A stretch of 64,000 bases of DNA from positions 124,001 through 188,000 of the forward strand of contig JAQGDQ010000317.1 of the NCBI GenBank assembly GCA_030141605.1, read 5' to 3'. The stretch's first letter is position 1; every line of letters begins with the position of its first letter. The stretch comes from Tubiluchus corallicola (taxonomy: Eukaryota > Priapulida > Priapulimorpha > Priapulimorphida > Tubiluchidae). Positions 21,661-35,747 of this stretch are shown piece after piece. A program made the translations under genes and the position numbers. Below the pieces are notes generated by a model that saw nothing but the letters and a program-made list of their open reading frames with translations, had not been told where the DNA came from and made no database searches.

Positions 21661-24600
21661 CTGGAAGAAGGAAGAAGAAAAATGAATTTTTCTATTCCAA
21701 TGCTGCATCAACAAGGTAAGAGATGAATTATTATAGTATGCCCGTGCTTAATGATGCTAAACAAATGTGTCATTAAGTGAAACGCCACTAAACGAAACAA
21801 TGCTTTTCTTAAGAAATAATGTAAAGGCATTCCATTGCATCCTAGGCACAGAAATCAATAGTACTTGCCTATTTAAAGCACTCAGTTGCTTGCAGGAGAA
21901 AAATCAAAATGCCTGGCTCATAAAGTAAGCATAGGGTTTATTGCTCATCTACACTACCTATTTGTTTAATTAAAAAACTCATGAGTAACTAACATTGCGT
22001 GAAAATTAAAATCGAATTTTGAAACATGAGCCCTTCCTCGTCTGGTTGCTCTCCTTCAGCCATTTTTTATCCCTTTCTTTCTACTTTTCCTTATTCCTTT
22101 TCCGCACTTCCTTATCCCATTGCATCTATGCCCTGCCTTCTTACTTTCAAGCTTCGTTCACCATCAAAGTCGTTTTCTGTGTTGTGCTTGCCACAGCTAA
22201 TATGCAAATGAGGTGAAAAGCGCAATTAACTATACAGGAATGTAGCATGAGAGCATTTTAGCAACTAGAGAATTTTGTCTACGTGTAGAAAAGCACTGAA
22301 TCATCTCGTCATCTGACTTAAGCAAATTATTATGGGCATAATAACCATATGGTGATCTGTGTTAAGCACCGGGCTTCATTTATAGAGTGCAAGTGCAGTA
22401 AACAAGATTTGGTCCTTAAAGTAAGGCTGAAACAAAACAAGTAGGGCGTTGTTAAAAGAGGACTTACTACACAATATTCATTGAGCTAAAAATCAGTTTA
22501 CACAACATTATGAACATTGATGAAAAGTTTATGCAGTTTTATTCACAAATAACATAATCAATGTGAATAAAAATCAAATGAAGTTAGTTATGATAAGGAC
22601 TTGGCTTTAAGTATAAATTTTCATAACGACAATTATTGTTAGGTATAAGATGTGGTCAGTGAGTTTGCCTACCTTGGAGTTACTATGAAGGGTTTCTTTC
22701 AGAGCATTAATTTCATCAGTTTGTCGTGACAACTTGTCATTCATCGTGCACAGATGATCACTCATAAGGCTCAACTGACCTTCGTAGTTTTTAGTTGTAG
22801 TCTGCAGTTCATCCTACATGGTAAAAAAATAGTTATTGCTAAGTTTATTAATTAGCGTGAACTACCAGATCCATAATGGCAACTGTGATCACAACTGAAA
22901 TGATTCAATTTCCAAATAACATCAACTGTATTATGTGTTAGATCATCATTCACCATAAGATAATCTTGGGAGTAAATTAATAGTGAGTCAACAAACAGTG
23001 AATGGCACAACAAAAACATGAGAAAATTGACAGCAAAAAATTATTAATTCTATACCTTTAACTGTGCAACAGTCGACTGCAGCTCATCTCGTTCAGATTC
23101 TGCTAATCGCAGTCTCTTTATTAAAGTCTGTGTCTGAAAAGTTTACAAGGTATTTAATGCTCTAATCAAGTGTACAAGGACAAAAGCATCCTGTATTTTC
23201 TATAAACTTTGGTACGCTGTGTAAGCCAATGTTCCAGCATTCAACAGCAGAGACCAAGTCATTTACTCAGCATGGCGTTTGCATCAAAGTTGCAGACTGG
23301 CTCATTAGCAAGCATATCTCCCTCAGATGAGTTATTGAACCAGCAAAGGTGTCTTAGCCACATCGGATACACACATACATACATCTCTACAGTTGACAAT
23401 CACAACGAGAATGGAGAACAAAGCAGTCGCACAGAGCAACTATAACAACAAAGTACAGAAAGAAAATTGACTGGTGATGGTACGAAAACTGCATGTGGAG
23501 GGGGTTGTCTACCATACTGCTCCTAGCTATTTTCCTCGTTGAGGGAAAATCTGCACCCATCCACACCGAGACCTGACATGCTTTTGCCAAGCTTTAAATG
23601 TCATCTTTTGGACAAATATAGTGATAAGCATCGTTTTTCATTTAGACAGTCAGAAACTGAATAATATCTAAGTTGTTACTAAAGGTAAATCACATGATCA
23701 CGATGCCTTCCCAGAACGTTTCATAAAACTTATCCACATTAACTCTTACACAAGACTCACCTCAGCATAAAACACAGCAGCTTTACTGTCAGCTTGCTGC
23801 AGTTGCTGGGATATACTAGTTATCCTTTCACTAAAATGTTCACGTATGAGATCTTCTCTGGCTCGGCTGTCTCCCGCGTCTAATACTGAATTAGCCTTAA
23901 AACAAGTAGTTTGTTAGTTATAAAATATTAACAAATATCAAAAAATATTAAGTAAGAAATCACTGTACAATGATAAGAACTACAAAAAGTAATCTATAGG
24001 TGAATCACAATTAAACAACCATTGGAAAAAATAACATTTTTAATTAGCAAAGAAATATAAAAGAATAAGTAGAATGGCATACTTTGCTAGCAGATGACAA
24101 ATCAGTTGAAATTGTCGCTTGAATGCCACTACCAGCTGAAGATGTGGATCTTGCAGTAGCTGATGAGTCAACAAATGAAGCACTAACTCCGGAGTCTCTC
24201 TCTGCATTGACTTTAGAACGATCATTCTGTAATTTCTCTAATCGTATTTGTAAAAGTTTAGCTTCCAACATCCAATGTTCTTTGTCTTGTTCCAAGGTGT
24301 TGATTTTCTCCTGTGCTGATATCAACTACAAACACAGGTACGTAATTTTTCACAGCAGCAATTCATTCATTTCGCATTCATGTTTCGTTAAGTAGCTGTT
24401 TACAACAAAAAAAATTAGCTAAACGCAATCAGACGGAAATAAACAAAAAGAATCTGAAAAAATTTGTAAAAGTACGGATGAATTATAGAAAAACCTATTA
24501 ACAGTAAAAATCAGAAAAATAAAGTTTACCAACTTTTGCATAAGATTTTAAGTTATAAAAACAAACAGCTTATAGACAACAGTATGATTGTCATTCAAGT

Positions 24601-27600
24601 AGGATAAAAAAGCAAATGCTTGAAATGCTTATAAATGTTATATACGAGTTCAATGCGCTAAACTTTGAACAGTAACCTTAAAAATTACACTAAGAAAAAA
24701 TGCAAAAACATATTAAGGATGCGTAGACATAAAAAGCTAAGACCAATATTAATAAAAATAATAAACTCAAGAAATGTAAAAAATTCTGAGGAAAGTAAAA
24801 TAATCGTGAGAAGTGTACGAGGAGGAATGGCGCTCAGTAAGCTTGACACAAACAAGCAAAATGCTGCCTTTGTAATATACGCTAAGAGCATTTCCCAGCC
24901 AGTGTGCCATAAGTCACTTTCCAGCTGGATCACAAAGCCTGGCCATAAAGCACTTTCCAGGTGGGCCATGGAGCATGACAGTTAAAATTCTGTTTTAATA
25001 TACATTATTTGTGAATTAGTAGAATCACCTGACGCGTGAAAAAGACAAAAGATAATAATTATTTCAATAAAAACTTCGTTGTTAGAATGTTCGTTCTTCA
25101 TCCTTATTTAATACTAGCAAAAACATCGGGAACAACATGCATATTTGCCTAAAGAAAATGTGGACCGTGGACTGTAAGGGGCCTTGATTTTTTTCCAAAA
25201 GCCATCTTGGCCACAGAGTGAAATATGTTGGTAACAACTGATTTAAGGAACAAAAAATAAACGGACATTCCAAAAAAACTTGAAAGTTCAAATATCAGAC
25301 AAAACATCAGACTACTAGTATATTACCTGTGCATTTACACTGTCTCTGCTTTGAGTACAAGTTTGTACAATGTGTTGATTAGCTATGGCTTCCTCATATG
25401 GCACACTCTCTGGAATGGGCTGGAAGAAACCAGAAAATATCTCATAGACAAAACTTCCCCAACATTATCACAATAATCATTCATCAGACAGAAGTGCTTA
25501 ATAGAAACACTATAAATACTATGGTTAATATTTACTATAAATGTAGACCAGCCATTTTTATTTAATGTTAACTAGTCCAGAATGCGAAGCATGGAGTTAC
25601 ATTGCTCAAGCACAGAAACACATTTTGCTTGAGCGTGGTTGTAAAATGTACAGATTTTAGTTAGATGCTGATTCAGATGGTACCTTCTATGGGTTCCTTT
25701 AAGTCATCTAAGTCTTTCTGCCTTAGTGCTCTAATATGATATCACAATATTAAAAAAGCCACCTCACACTACCTACACAAAATCACCCACACCATGCTAC
25801 ATCACCCATGTCATGCCACAAAATATGGAAACAATAAAAACATTTTGCTCAATGTTGAAACTGCGTGAATTAAATCCACCCACTGATGATCAATAATGTG
25901 CAAATATTCTACATAATCTTTGTTTTCTGCTCCTGAAATGATGACAATAATGCACAAACATTTTCCATAGTCTTTGTTTACTGTGGGTGAAATGACAGCG
26001 AACGAGATTGCAGACGAGTAACCCAAAAAATTAAGCACATTCAAATGTTGCTGTTACTTGTAATGAATTTTGGGTTTGACCAGGGCCAGATTATGATCTT
26101 TTAGGGTCCTAGGCTAATGAAATTATGAGGCCCCCTCAGGCGAAACCACTGTCTAACTCGCCCACACTCGTCTTGAATATTTTTTACCCGTGACACATTT
26201 TAGCAATACTTACATAGCTTGAAATAAACTTATTGCAAATCCTTTAAATAAACTAGAATAGCTATCTCCTGTTTGCCAATAAAAACGTTCTTTAAAAAAT
26301 ACCACTACTTTACTATTTATTACAAACCAAGTTAGCACATATTTCAACGTGAGGCCCTTGCGTTGAGGGGCTAGGCTAGGGCCCCCCTTGAGGGGCCCTA
26401 GCCTAGGCAGCAGCCTATATTATAGGATAATTCGGCCCTGGGTCTGACAATCTTGTTTTTTACATAAAAAAGGTAGAACTCCCTGCTAAAAATAAAGATG
26501 ATAAAGCCAAAATATCACCGATGAGTGTGAGTATTAACTATTACAAACCATTCAAATTTTAGCTGACAATCATCCATTGTGAATTAGTGTAATCAGTTAC
26601 CTACCTGACACAGGCTACTCATATACTCCGAGGCTTGTTCCAATAGACTTTGTGTTACTTTAGCAGGTTTGGCATTAGAAGTCAAAATAGTGCTCTTGAA
26701 AAAATCCAAGTTTGTTGCAACAACAGCTGAGATCTATAAGTAGCATGTACATACAGTCTATCAGTAGGTCATAATAATTACCCATGTGACAAAAAAGCTG
26801 CATCACTTAACTCTCCTATTTGTTAACTACTCTGCAATGTTGAACAACTTATGGGTACAGGTGCTAATTTAATTATCATTTTTCTATATTGTCCTTTGAA
26901 ACTAAGTGCTGATATTGGACTGAGTTCTTGAAGTCTTTAATATGCAAAAGAACACAATAAATTCCACTTTTTCTGATCATACACAGCTACCACATCAAAA
27001 CACTTATACATAGTAGCACATCTGTTGTCTAAGCAAAAAAGGAAGCAGAAAGGACAAAGTGCAAAAATGACGTATCATATTGTTCTACTAGGTTTATCAA
27101 CAACCATCTTAGTACAGATGCTGACTGGCACCCTTTGAATAATCCATTCAGTATTTTAAAGTGAAGTATTAGAGAATTTTGAGAAAAATAAATATACAAG
27201 CTGCAAAAATTATGAAATATATAGCAACTAATGAACGTAGGTAAAATATTCTTTTTTTCTGAACTATGTACTACCTTTCCAGTGCATGTGACCATAGTGA
27301 TCAGAGAAGATAATAGACTTTCGTTTACACTGTGAAGCTTCTGGGACGTTGTTATCATGCCCTTTTCCAAAATTATTTTACCATTGTAATGCTTACACAA
27401 ACCTGTGCATGGAAAAATTATCAATGAGACAAATAAGCTACCTCAGCAATAAGATAACATAGAATAAGAAGTTAATTGCTGAGCATTTTTCATTACATTT
27501 AATGCATCACCAAGAGCTAGTAAATTCATGAAAAGATAAAAACTTTAGTAACTTTTAGCATTGAGTTAAATGCAACACAAAATGTCAGTTTGCAATGCCT

Positions 27601-30600
27601 TGTTTTTAGAAAGCTGTCTCAACAGAGGTGATGGTTATCTTTCATTTAGACTAGGACGTAGTCAATGCAGCCAAATTGTGACCAGTAATATTTGAAGAGG
27701 TAAATAGGTGCAAGATATGAACTGAGTTATTTTTCATTAATCTCTTTGTCTTTGGATAAGAAATGGGAAATTATTTTTGTAACAGAACACAATGAATCTC
27801 CCATAAATGTCCGAAATTATTAGAGACTAATTTGCATTTTTGGCAATTTAAAAATTAAATTTGCCCTGCTTTTTTTCAAAACAGGCAATGGCACTTATTG
27901 TTTATTAACAGTTTTTTTGTTAAAACCAGTAAATGAATTGTAAAAATATACTACAAGATTTAAAAGTACACCAGAAAAGTTGAAAGAAACTAAATTTTAC
28001 TACCTTTCAGTTCATCATGAAAATTGTGCAGAGCTGAGCTCAGCTGTTCCAGTAAATGTGCGTGGTCCACATGAATCTGATCACAGTTTATATCACCTAA
28101 ACAATAATGCAATTTAACGACACAAGAGGGCATCTTTCAAAATTAATTGATAATGGTGGTGACTACAGAATCCAAAACAGGTATACATGTTTTCTCTGTC
28201 ATTTTTCAGCATTTCAATTCGAATCAAAAATGGATACTGCAAGTAACAAAATGCACATTTTAATTTTGTCTATATAGGTACATCAGTAACTCTAGTGTTT
28301 TCTACTTCTGTTATCACTAATATTAGAAATAAAGCTTCTGAAGGCACATCTTCATTTATTCTACAAAACTATCTCATCGATTTCTTCATGCTTAGTCTTG
28401 CAAGCAAACCTGCATCCTTCCAATTAAAAGAAAAGGTCTACCTTTTGTGCTCAATGGAACCAGAATTAATTCCAAAGATTTAAATGTAGGTTAAATCTCT
28501 ACTCAAAAATTTACTGAGCTAATAATGGTGACTTTGTTCCAGTAGGTTGAAAAGTTCATTTTCTTTAAAAGTGTGCTTGTTCAAAAGAATCTTAGAAATT
28601 TAAAAAAGCAATTTAAAAAAAAATTTGATGAATTCACACCACTCCGATCTGCCATCTGGAGAGTATTTAAGAACTTAGCAAGAAAAGTATCCTTCAGTAA
28701 TTTCAAGCATGCAATAATTTTCTATATAGCCACACAAAAGACTTTATTGTGTACTACAGATGCTGTAGAAATTTGTTGAGAATTAGTTATCATTGAATCA
28801 TTGACATATGTCTTTTACCTGAATTTAGAGGGCACTAGCATTGTTTTGCAGTTTATAAAAAAGTGTGATTACTGCAATACTTGTCAAAGAAAATTATCAG
28901 TGATTGGATTCATTAGAACTAAGCAACCTAGTATTAAATAGTGGCTGTTACATTTAAAGTAACATGTTTAATTCCATGACGTATAGCAAGTCAGCAAACA
29001 AGGTTGATCTTGAACAAGCTTTACAGTCACGCTCAAAACAAATTTTACATGCACATTACAGTGCTTCCTATGTAGAATGTGCAAAAGTGTGCCATAATTC
29101 AGACCCGAAAAACAAATTCACAAAAATTTCACAGTTTACAATACAATACTTCAAAATAACATCAAAGATAGGAATGTACTACATCCAGACAAAAAGTTCA
29201 AAATCCAGCAAAAATTGTTGTCTGGATTTGTTCCAGGACCTGTAAGAAGTCTGGCATTTACCGGATTTTTGACTGTGCAATCCAAATAGACACAGCTTTT
29301 TTGTGTTAAAATGGATAGAATGGCCAGTGGCTACTGGTTAGTCATTACTTTTTGCCTTAAAATTCCTGGTTTTGGGTATTTAGCTGATCTCCGCATTCAT
29401 AATGTTCAACATTTGGCACCTTTCTAGAAGTTTTAAAATCACATATTTTTAGTTTTTGAAGATTAATATATTGTAAGTATATTATAGCCAATCTACGTGT
29501 GTATGTGTAAGCATGCTACTACCGTAGAAGTTGTTCGTAAATCACATAAAAAGGATTTATACCCATTGGTTAACAAACTGCCTGTAATAAAGGATAGAAT
29601 CTCACCAGCTAGATATTAAGGATAATAGGCCTATATGTCCAGGTCCAATCCGAATCTGGTAACAATGAATAAGGTAACAGCAAACCTAATCAAAACTGTT
29701 TTCAGATTAAATAAAAAGAAAGGATTTGGCCTTACTTTGAGCAGCAATAGAACTGAAGCATTTATCAAGTCTGTTGAGTACAGACACTAGCTTAGATAAA
29801 GATGCGTGTACTTCCATGTTTCGTTTCTTTACATCACTAGGGCATGCCGATACAGCACTTTCCTCCTCCAAGCTAATATATCAAAAACTTTCATTGTAAT
29901 AAAATTTAGAAATGCTGTAACTCTGTAGAACCTAATTATAAAAAAGCAAAAACTGTTTGCACAAGTACTTGTCGAAAATATTGAAAGCAATAAGTAACTT
30001 ATTCATAAAAAGCACACAAACAAGTCCAAAAATACTGATATAAACACTAAGAAATTTACAGTTTGAATTTGATTCACACATTAATTTGAAACTGTTAAAT
30101 TTTTTTTTATTATGAATCAAGGACAGTATATATAAACAAGTTACAAGAAAATTATCTAATAATGTAATGAGATAATACATAAAATAGATCTTATAATGGA
30201 TACTCTTGCACATTCTTTCTAAGACCAGTATGTTTTCATCCCTAAATGCTACTGGTCTTAGAAAGAACACATAAGAATATGAATTGTAAAGTCTATACTT
30301 ATTTCCTATAAATATTATCTGTATGTATCAACCAAGGCATATAGATAAACTGCTTATCTATAAACAATTTATTTCCTGTCAAAAAATAAATTGTTTATAT
30401 AGTTCATTTTAACAAATCAATTTTAGTGACCAAATAGTTGTGTAACGTTTGTAAATTAGATAGCCCGCTTTTAAGTCTTAACGAGCTTACTTTTAAACAG
30501 TTCATGTTGGTGAACTGTTGTGTTGTACTGCTTGGACAAAAACATATTTATGCCTAGCTTTGAAAAACTGACAGTTATCTACTTTATTAAATTGCATTTG

Positions 30601-33600
30601 TTTCATATCCCAACACTATAGTTATTAACCAAGGTTACAAACAGATGTAGAAAAAAACAAGCTAGAAAGCTTATTTACCTCAGCAGGTGGCAAGGAAGAA
30701 GTTTTCTATGATAAGTTATGTAACTGTGAAATGCTTGACTAACATCATGAAGCTCATGAGGCGCCTCCTATAAATAGTAAAATAATTTCAACAAGCTTAA
30801 CGACAATAAATGATAATCGTTATTTAAAACCATCATAGTCACACTAATACAGTACACCGCATGTAAATGTTTGTGGCTTTACAAATTGGTTTTTTGTTTT
30901 GAAAGAATGCGCACAAAAACTAAGTATGATTGTCATTGAAGATCAAGGTATAATTGCTGATGGGAAAAAAATGGAATTTCATTTGGATTTGCATCAAGTG
31001 CCTCGGTTATCCTATAATTTATAAAAGGTATTTAAACTAGAAATCGTTAGATTATTGGAACATGAGCTAGGTACTTGTGCAAGAAATCTTGATGTCTTTG
31101 GTTACAAATTCAAACTGGGAAACTGTCAGAAAATTTCATATAAAAAACTTCTATAACCATAGTCATGTTCAGCTAAAGTTTCAGAAATATATTTATTTAC
31201 CGGAAGAGCTTAAACATAATGCAATCCATAATTTCCAACCAAATATTTCAACTTTAGCTTTCATTTCAGGTGATAAATCACGCCTCTGAAGCAGCCAACA
31301 ATGAATAGACTAACATACCAAAGTAGGCATTTTGCTGTTCTGCACTTTGCCTTGAAACGTTGCAAATGCATCTTGAAAGATCTGTATATGTTGACTGTTC
31401 TCCAATAGAAGCTTACACAGCTGCAAAAGAAAATGTCTTCTTGAAAATACAGTTTTGTTTAATGCAAAAATAGCATTTATTAAAATAATATTGTCAAACA
31501 AACGTATAAGAATAATGAACTAAAAAAGTATCCATTTTAAACGAATTGCACAGTCACAATATATCATTTATAAAATAAAAACATTAGAGAATTTGTAGCT
31601 GGCAAAAATTGAGTAATATGTTAAATTGAGTAATATGATGAGTAATATGTTAATAAAGGCAAAAGGAAAAACAACCACTTTGAAATAAATTTCATCCAAT
31701 AAAATGAATTTATACTGTTTTATGCAATTGGTGTCAAATGAAAAAAAGGAAAAAAATATTTTATTATTATTTAAATGCATAAAAGCTAGATAAAATGTCA
31801 CATTCATAATATGAGCTAATATGTCCTCAAATTTATATTAACTTTTTCTTAGTTTTTTTATGACCAGTCTCTTTTGAGTTATGGAAACTCTTTTTGAAGT
31901 TCTTTCAGGTAAACATTTTGATATTGGAGCAGATTCAAAAATATTACAAAAAATAAAAATAAAGAAAAAAGAAAAGCTAACTGAACCATTAAACTACTAT
32001 AAACATGTTTTTGTCTGTACTTTGTTCAATGTCAATTTTAAAAACATCAAATAATAATATGCTCTATTCAACTAAAAAAATAACATAACTCACCTGTCTG
32101 TTGTTACTACTGATAGGTTCAGTACTGGCATCAAGCGGATAGATCTGACATCGCTGATGCGTATATGTATGGTAATCACATAGGGCAGTAGCAAAGTCCC
32201 TAACAAGTGTTCCCAGATTCTGTATAACTTCTCGCAATTTTGTTTCTTGGTTTTTATCATATGGAGGTACATTCAATGTCGAAATATCGTTATTTTCTGA
32301 AAAAGAAAAAATTTCGTGTGAAAATGATGAATCTGTACCTCGTAGTTTTATTTAGTACATGATCAGGCGAGGCACCTCAGTCATATGTATAAACAAATGC
32401 CATTAGTTTATAATTTAACACGCCATAAATTGATAGCAAGTTTTTGTTAAAAACCAGCAGGCAAAATAGACAAAAGCATTCCAGACTCAACATTGCTGCA
32501 CATTGTTACATTCATAAACAGACAATGATTCACATTTATAGCTATGTGTTGCATATCAGTTGAAGAAGAAACAGACATCTTTCATTGCCTATAGTTAGCA
32601 AAAGAAATATACGCACCGGTATCATTAAAAGGTAGCTTTTCTTGTAAATTCTTCGTTGCTCGCTCAAGTGGCCCACTAAATTCATCGTGTACATTCTTTA
32701 ACTGTTGCTCACTATATCAACAGAAATGATAATTATTACCATTAGTCCATTAGGCTAGAATAGAGTAATTAAAAGCTCAATTAAATCACACATTTATACA
32801 CTGTGGTCTTACCCAAAAGGCCAAGAAGAGATGTTATCCTCACCTTGACAGTTGTTATCCTTCGTGTTTCACCGAATAACATTCATCCTATTAACTTTTA
32901 CATTAAATACGTTTATATTTATGAAACATTTACTATTTACATTCTTTGCAGTCACTACTTTTTTCTTCTAGCTTTCCATGTTAACAGTAACTTTTTCTCT
33001 TACCAATGCTACCTTAAACATATTTATTATAAGCTATTCAAATTCACAGCATCTCTTTCTTCTAACTTTCTTTCCTTCCCTTGCATAGCCCAATGATTAC
33101 CAATACGTATTAACTAGTAAGGCATTTTGTTAGCATAATATTACCAAATTACCAAAAATAGAGGGATGTCCAGAAAAAATATTACTTAAAATTTCAAAAT
33201 GTATTCTTTTAAATGAAAAAGAACTCAGCTTTTGATGTTTCTTTGCATACATAACTTAGAAAACAAAGTTGACTTAAATCCCATAGATTTTAACATATAG
33301 GAAAACTTATCTCAATGAGTGCATCTTGCAAGGAAAATTGATAACATTCCCAACTGGAAAAAGTTTTGCTTCAGGAAACAGGCTAAAATGGGATTAATTC
33401 AGCTATTAACCAATTCCTACCTATGCTTTGCAAAGTGATCAGAATTAAAGGAAATCACAGAGAACAATTTTTTCCAAGTTATGTCCATAAAAAAAGCCAA
33501 GTTTCCTTTTCATTTAAAACAGTAAATTTTGAAAACATTTTCTTTCTTTTGTTATGGAAATACAATTTTAAACATCACATATTTTAAAGTCATAATGCAT

Positions 33601-35690
33601 AACATAATATATATATATTATGCACAGGAAAAAAATTAGTTTTAAGTTTTAACACACACATATATATATCATTGTTATTTTGTTAAATTTTTATGCTTTG
33701 TACAATGAAAGAGAAGAGCCCATTTCTTCGAATACTTGCATATTTTTTATCAATTACACCAGAAATACATGAATTTAATCACGGATGTTAGTCACAGGAA
33801 TGTAATTCTTAAGGATAAGAAGTAAAAAAATTCAAATGACTTTTTTTATTCAATGAAATGTTAATTGTTTCTTACTATTTAGTTCAAAATCTTTAGTTCT
33901 TTACCTGCTTTTAAGTAAAGCTTTCAACTGCCGAGCCTCAGTTTCCAAATTAACAAATTTTACCTGTAAAATAGCAAAGCAATTCACATCACAGCATGCA
34001 TGATTAAGAACACTACACAAATCAAGTGTAACGTTCTAATTTAGGCCAACAAAAAATTCCACAGAAATCTATACTGTTATAAGACAGAAAGATTTAAATA
34101 CAATATTATCTGTAAAATACATTTTTTTCGTATTTTGGCTTCTGCAAAAAATACCTGGCCAAACAAATATTTGTTTTCAGAACTACATTTTCAACACTAC
34201 CAATAATTAGATATCAATCACCAAAAAATTTTGTGACTTGCCTCAAATCAAAATTACCAGTAATCAGAAATCAACTACCAAAAAGTTTTGCAACTTACTT
34301 CAAGAGTGACTTTGTCTTGCTGCAATTTGTCCACTAAAAGCTTATGCCTGTCTTTTAGTTCATTGACTATAAGATCATGCCGTGTAGAATTATGCTCAAG
34401 AGTAGAAATCTTATCCTGTAGTGCCATTATCTGGCTCTTAGATTGACTTTCAAGGTCATACACCTGAAATAGGATATAACAGTGAAAATTAGAGTATTTG
34501 CTATAATTATGCTTGAAAATTATAATTTTTCATGTGTAATGCCTTTACCCTTCTTCCTTTTGGAAAAATGCATGAAAACATTCCTAACATACATTTCTAA
34601 GTAGAATTACAAAATATGAAAAAATATCATGCTATATTAGTGGGCTTTGTAATGCTTCCATTACCTGTTTATGTAGTTCAGCATTTTCTGCAATTTTCTT
34701 CTGCAACTCTTCGCCGACTACATCGTTATCAAAAGAAGATGACTCATCATGATTTCGTGCCTGTAAACACAATGGATAATTCCTGGTGAGCACATGACAC
34801 TTTTGTGCAAATTACTCTAGGGCCAGTGGTCACTTATGGTAAAGTGTGGTAATTAAGAAGTGAAAATGTGTGTGCAGACAGAAAAATAAGTCCTGTAACG
34901 CATTTGCTAGTGTCAGGAGATATCTATTAATGTTCATCTTAAAACATTTAAAAGCCTAAGACAATTGAAGCTAATTTCCATGTGGAGTGGATGTTGAATA
35001 CCTTGGCCGGCACAGAAGACAGCCATGTTTTGCATCTTTAAAACAGCCCATAGAATTTCATCATTTTCAACAGCTTACGTCCAGAGTTGATATGATATAA
35101 ACAACTTTTTAGTGCAATGCAAAGATGCACTTTTAGAATCTTCTTGTATTTATTTCTGCCATGAAGTAACAAACACCTCTGTCATGCTGTTTCAAAAAGT
35201 ACCAATGAACTTTTCTTTTACACACAATAGTCAATGTACAACAGTAGCAACTAAAAAGAATAAAAATGAAGAACAAAAGTGTAGTACAAGCTGTAAACCA
35301 ATGGGTGACACGAACTAATCCATGCCCATTTTTGGTCATTCAAAAATCTCATCCACCACATTAGAAGCACAAAGAAAGAAAATGTAATTATAAAATTCAA
35401 CAGGAAAAAAGCAGGAGCAGCTCAGTATGTTGGGTGGACTTCAACAATGCATTCACAAGGATTAGAACACAGCTGGTCCATCAAAGACTACCCATCAATT
35501 AAAAGGAGACAAAATGATGATAGACCACAATTTTAGGTGTGTCATGCTTTAGACTTGCGTGAAAACAAATTTGTTCAGGCATTTGAAAGTATCAGTCAAA
35601 TTATCTCAAACTGTTGTTGTGATACGAAATAATCTTTTTCTAATTCTTGACTAAATTACCAGCCCGCATTCTCTCTCTCTCTCCCTCCCT

Positions 35691-35747
<57 letters not shown>

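Noticed and set aside
21735-22385. GCCCGTGCTTAATG near the left and an inverted GCCCGGTGCTTAAC near the right, considered as a MITE in the last PPP1R21 intron
   Set aside because: The match needs a gap, is short, and no target duplication is visible.
24820-24985. Imperfect local repeat around CACTTTCCAG in a PPP1R21 intron
   Set aside because: Two short similar stretches only; below what I can separate from chance.
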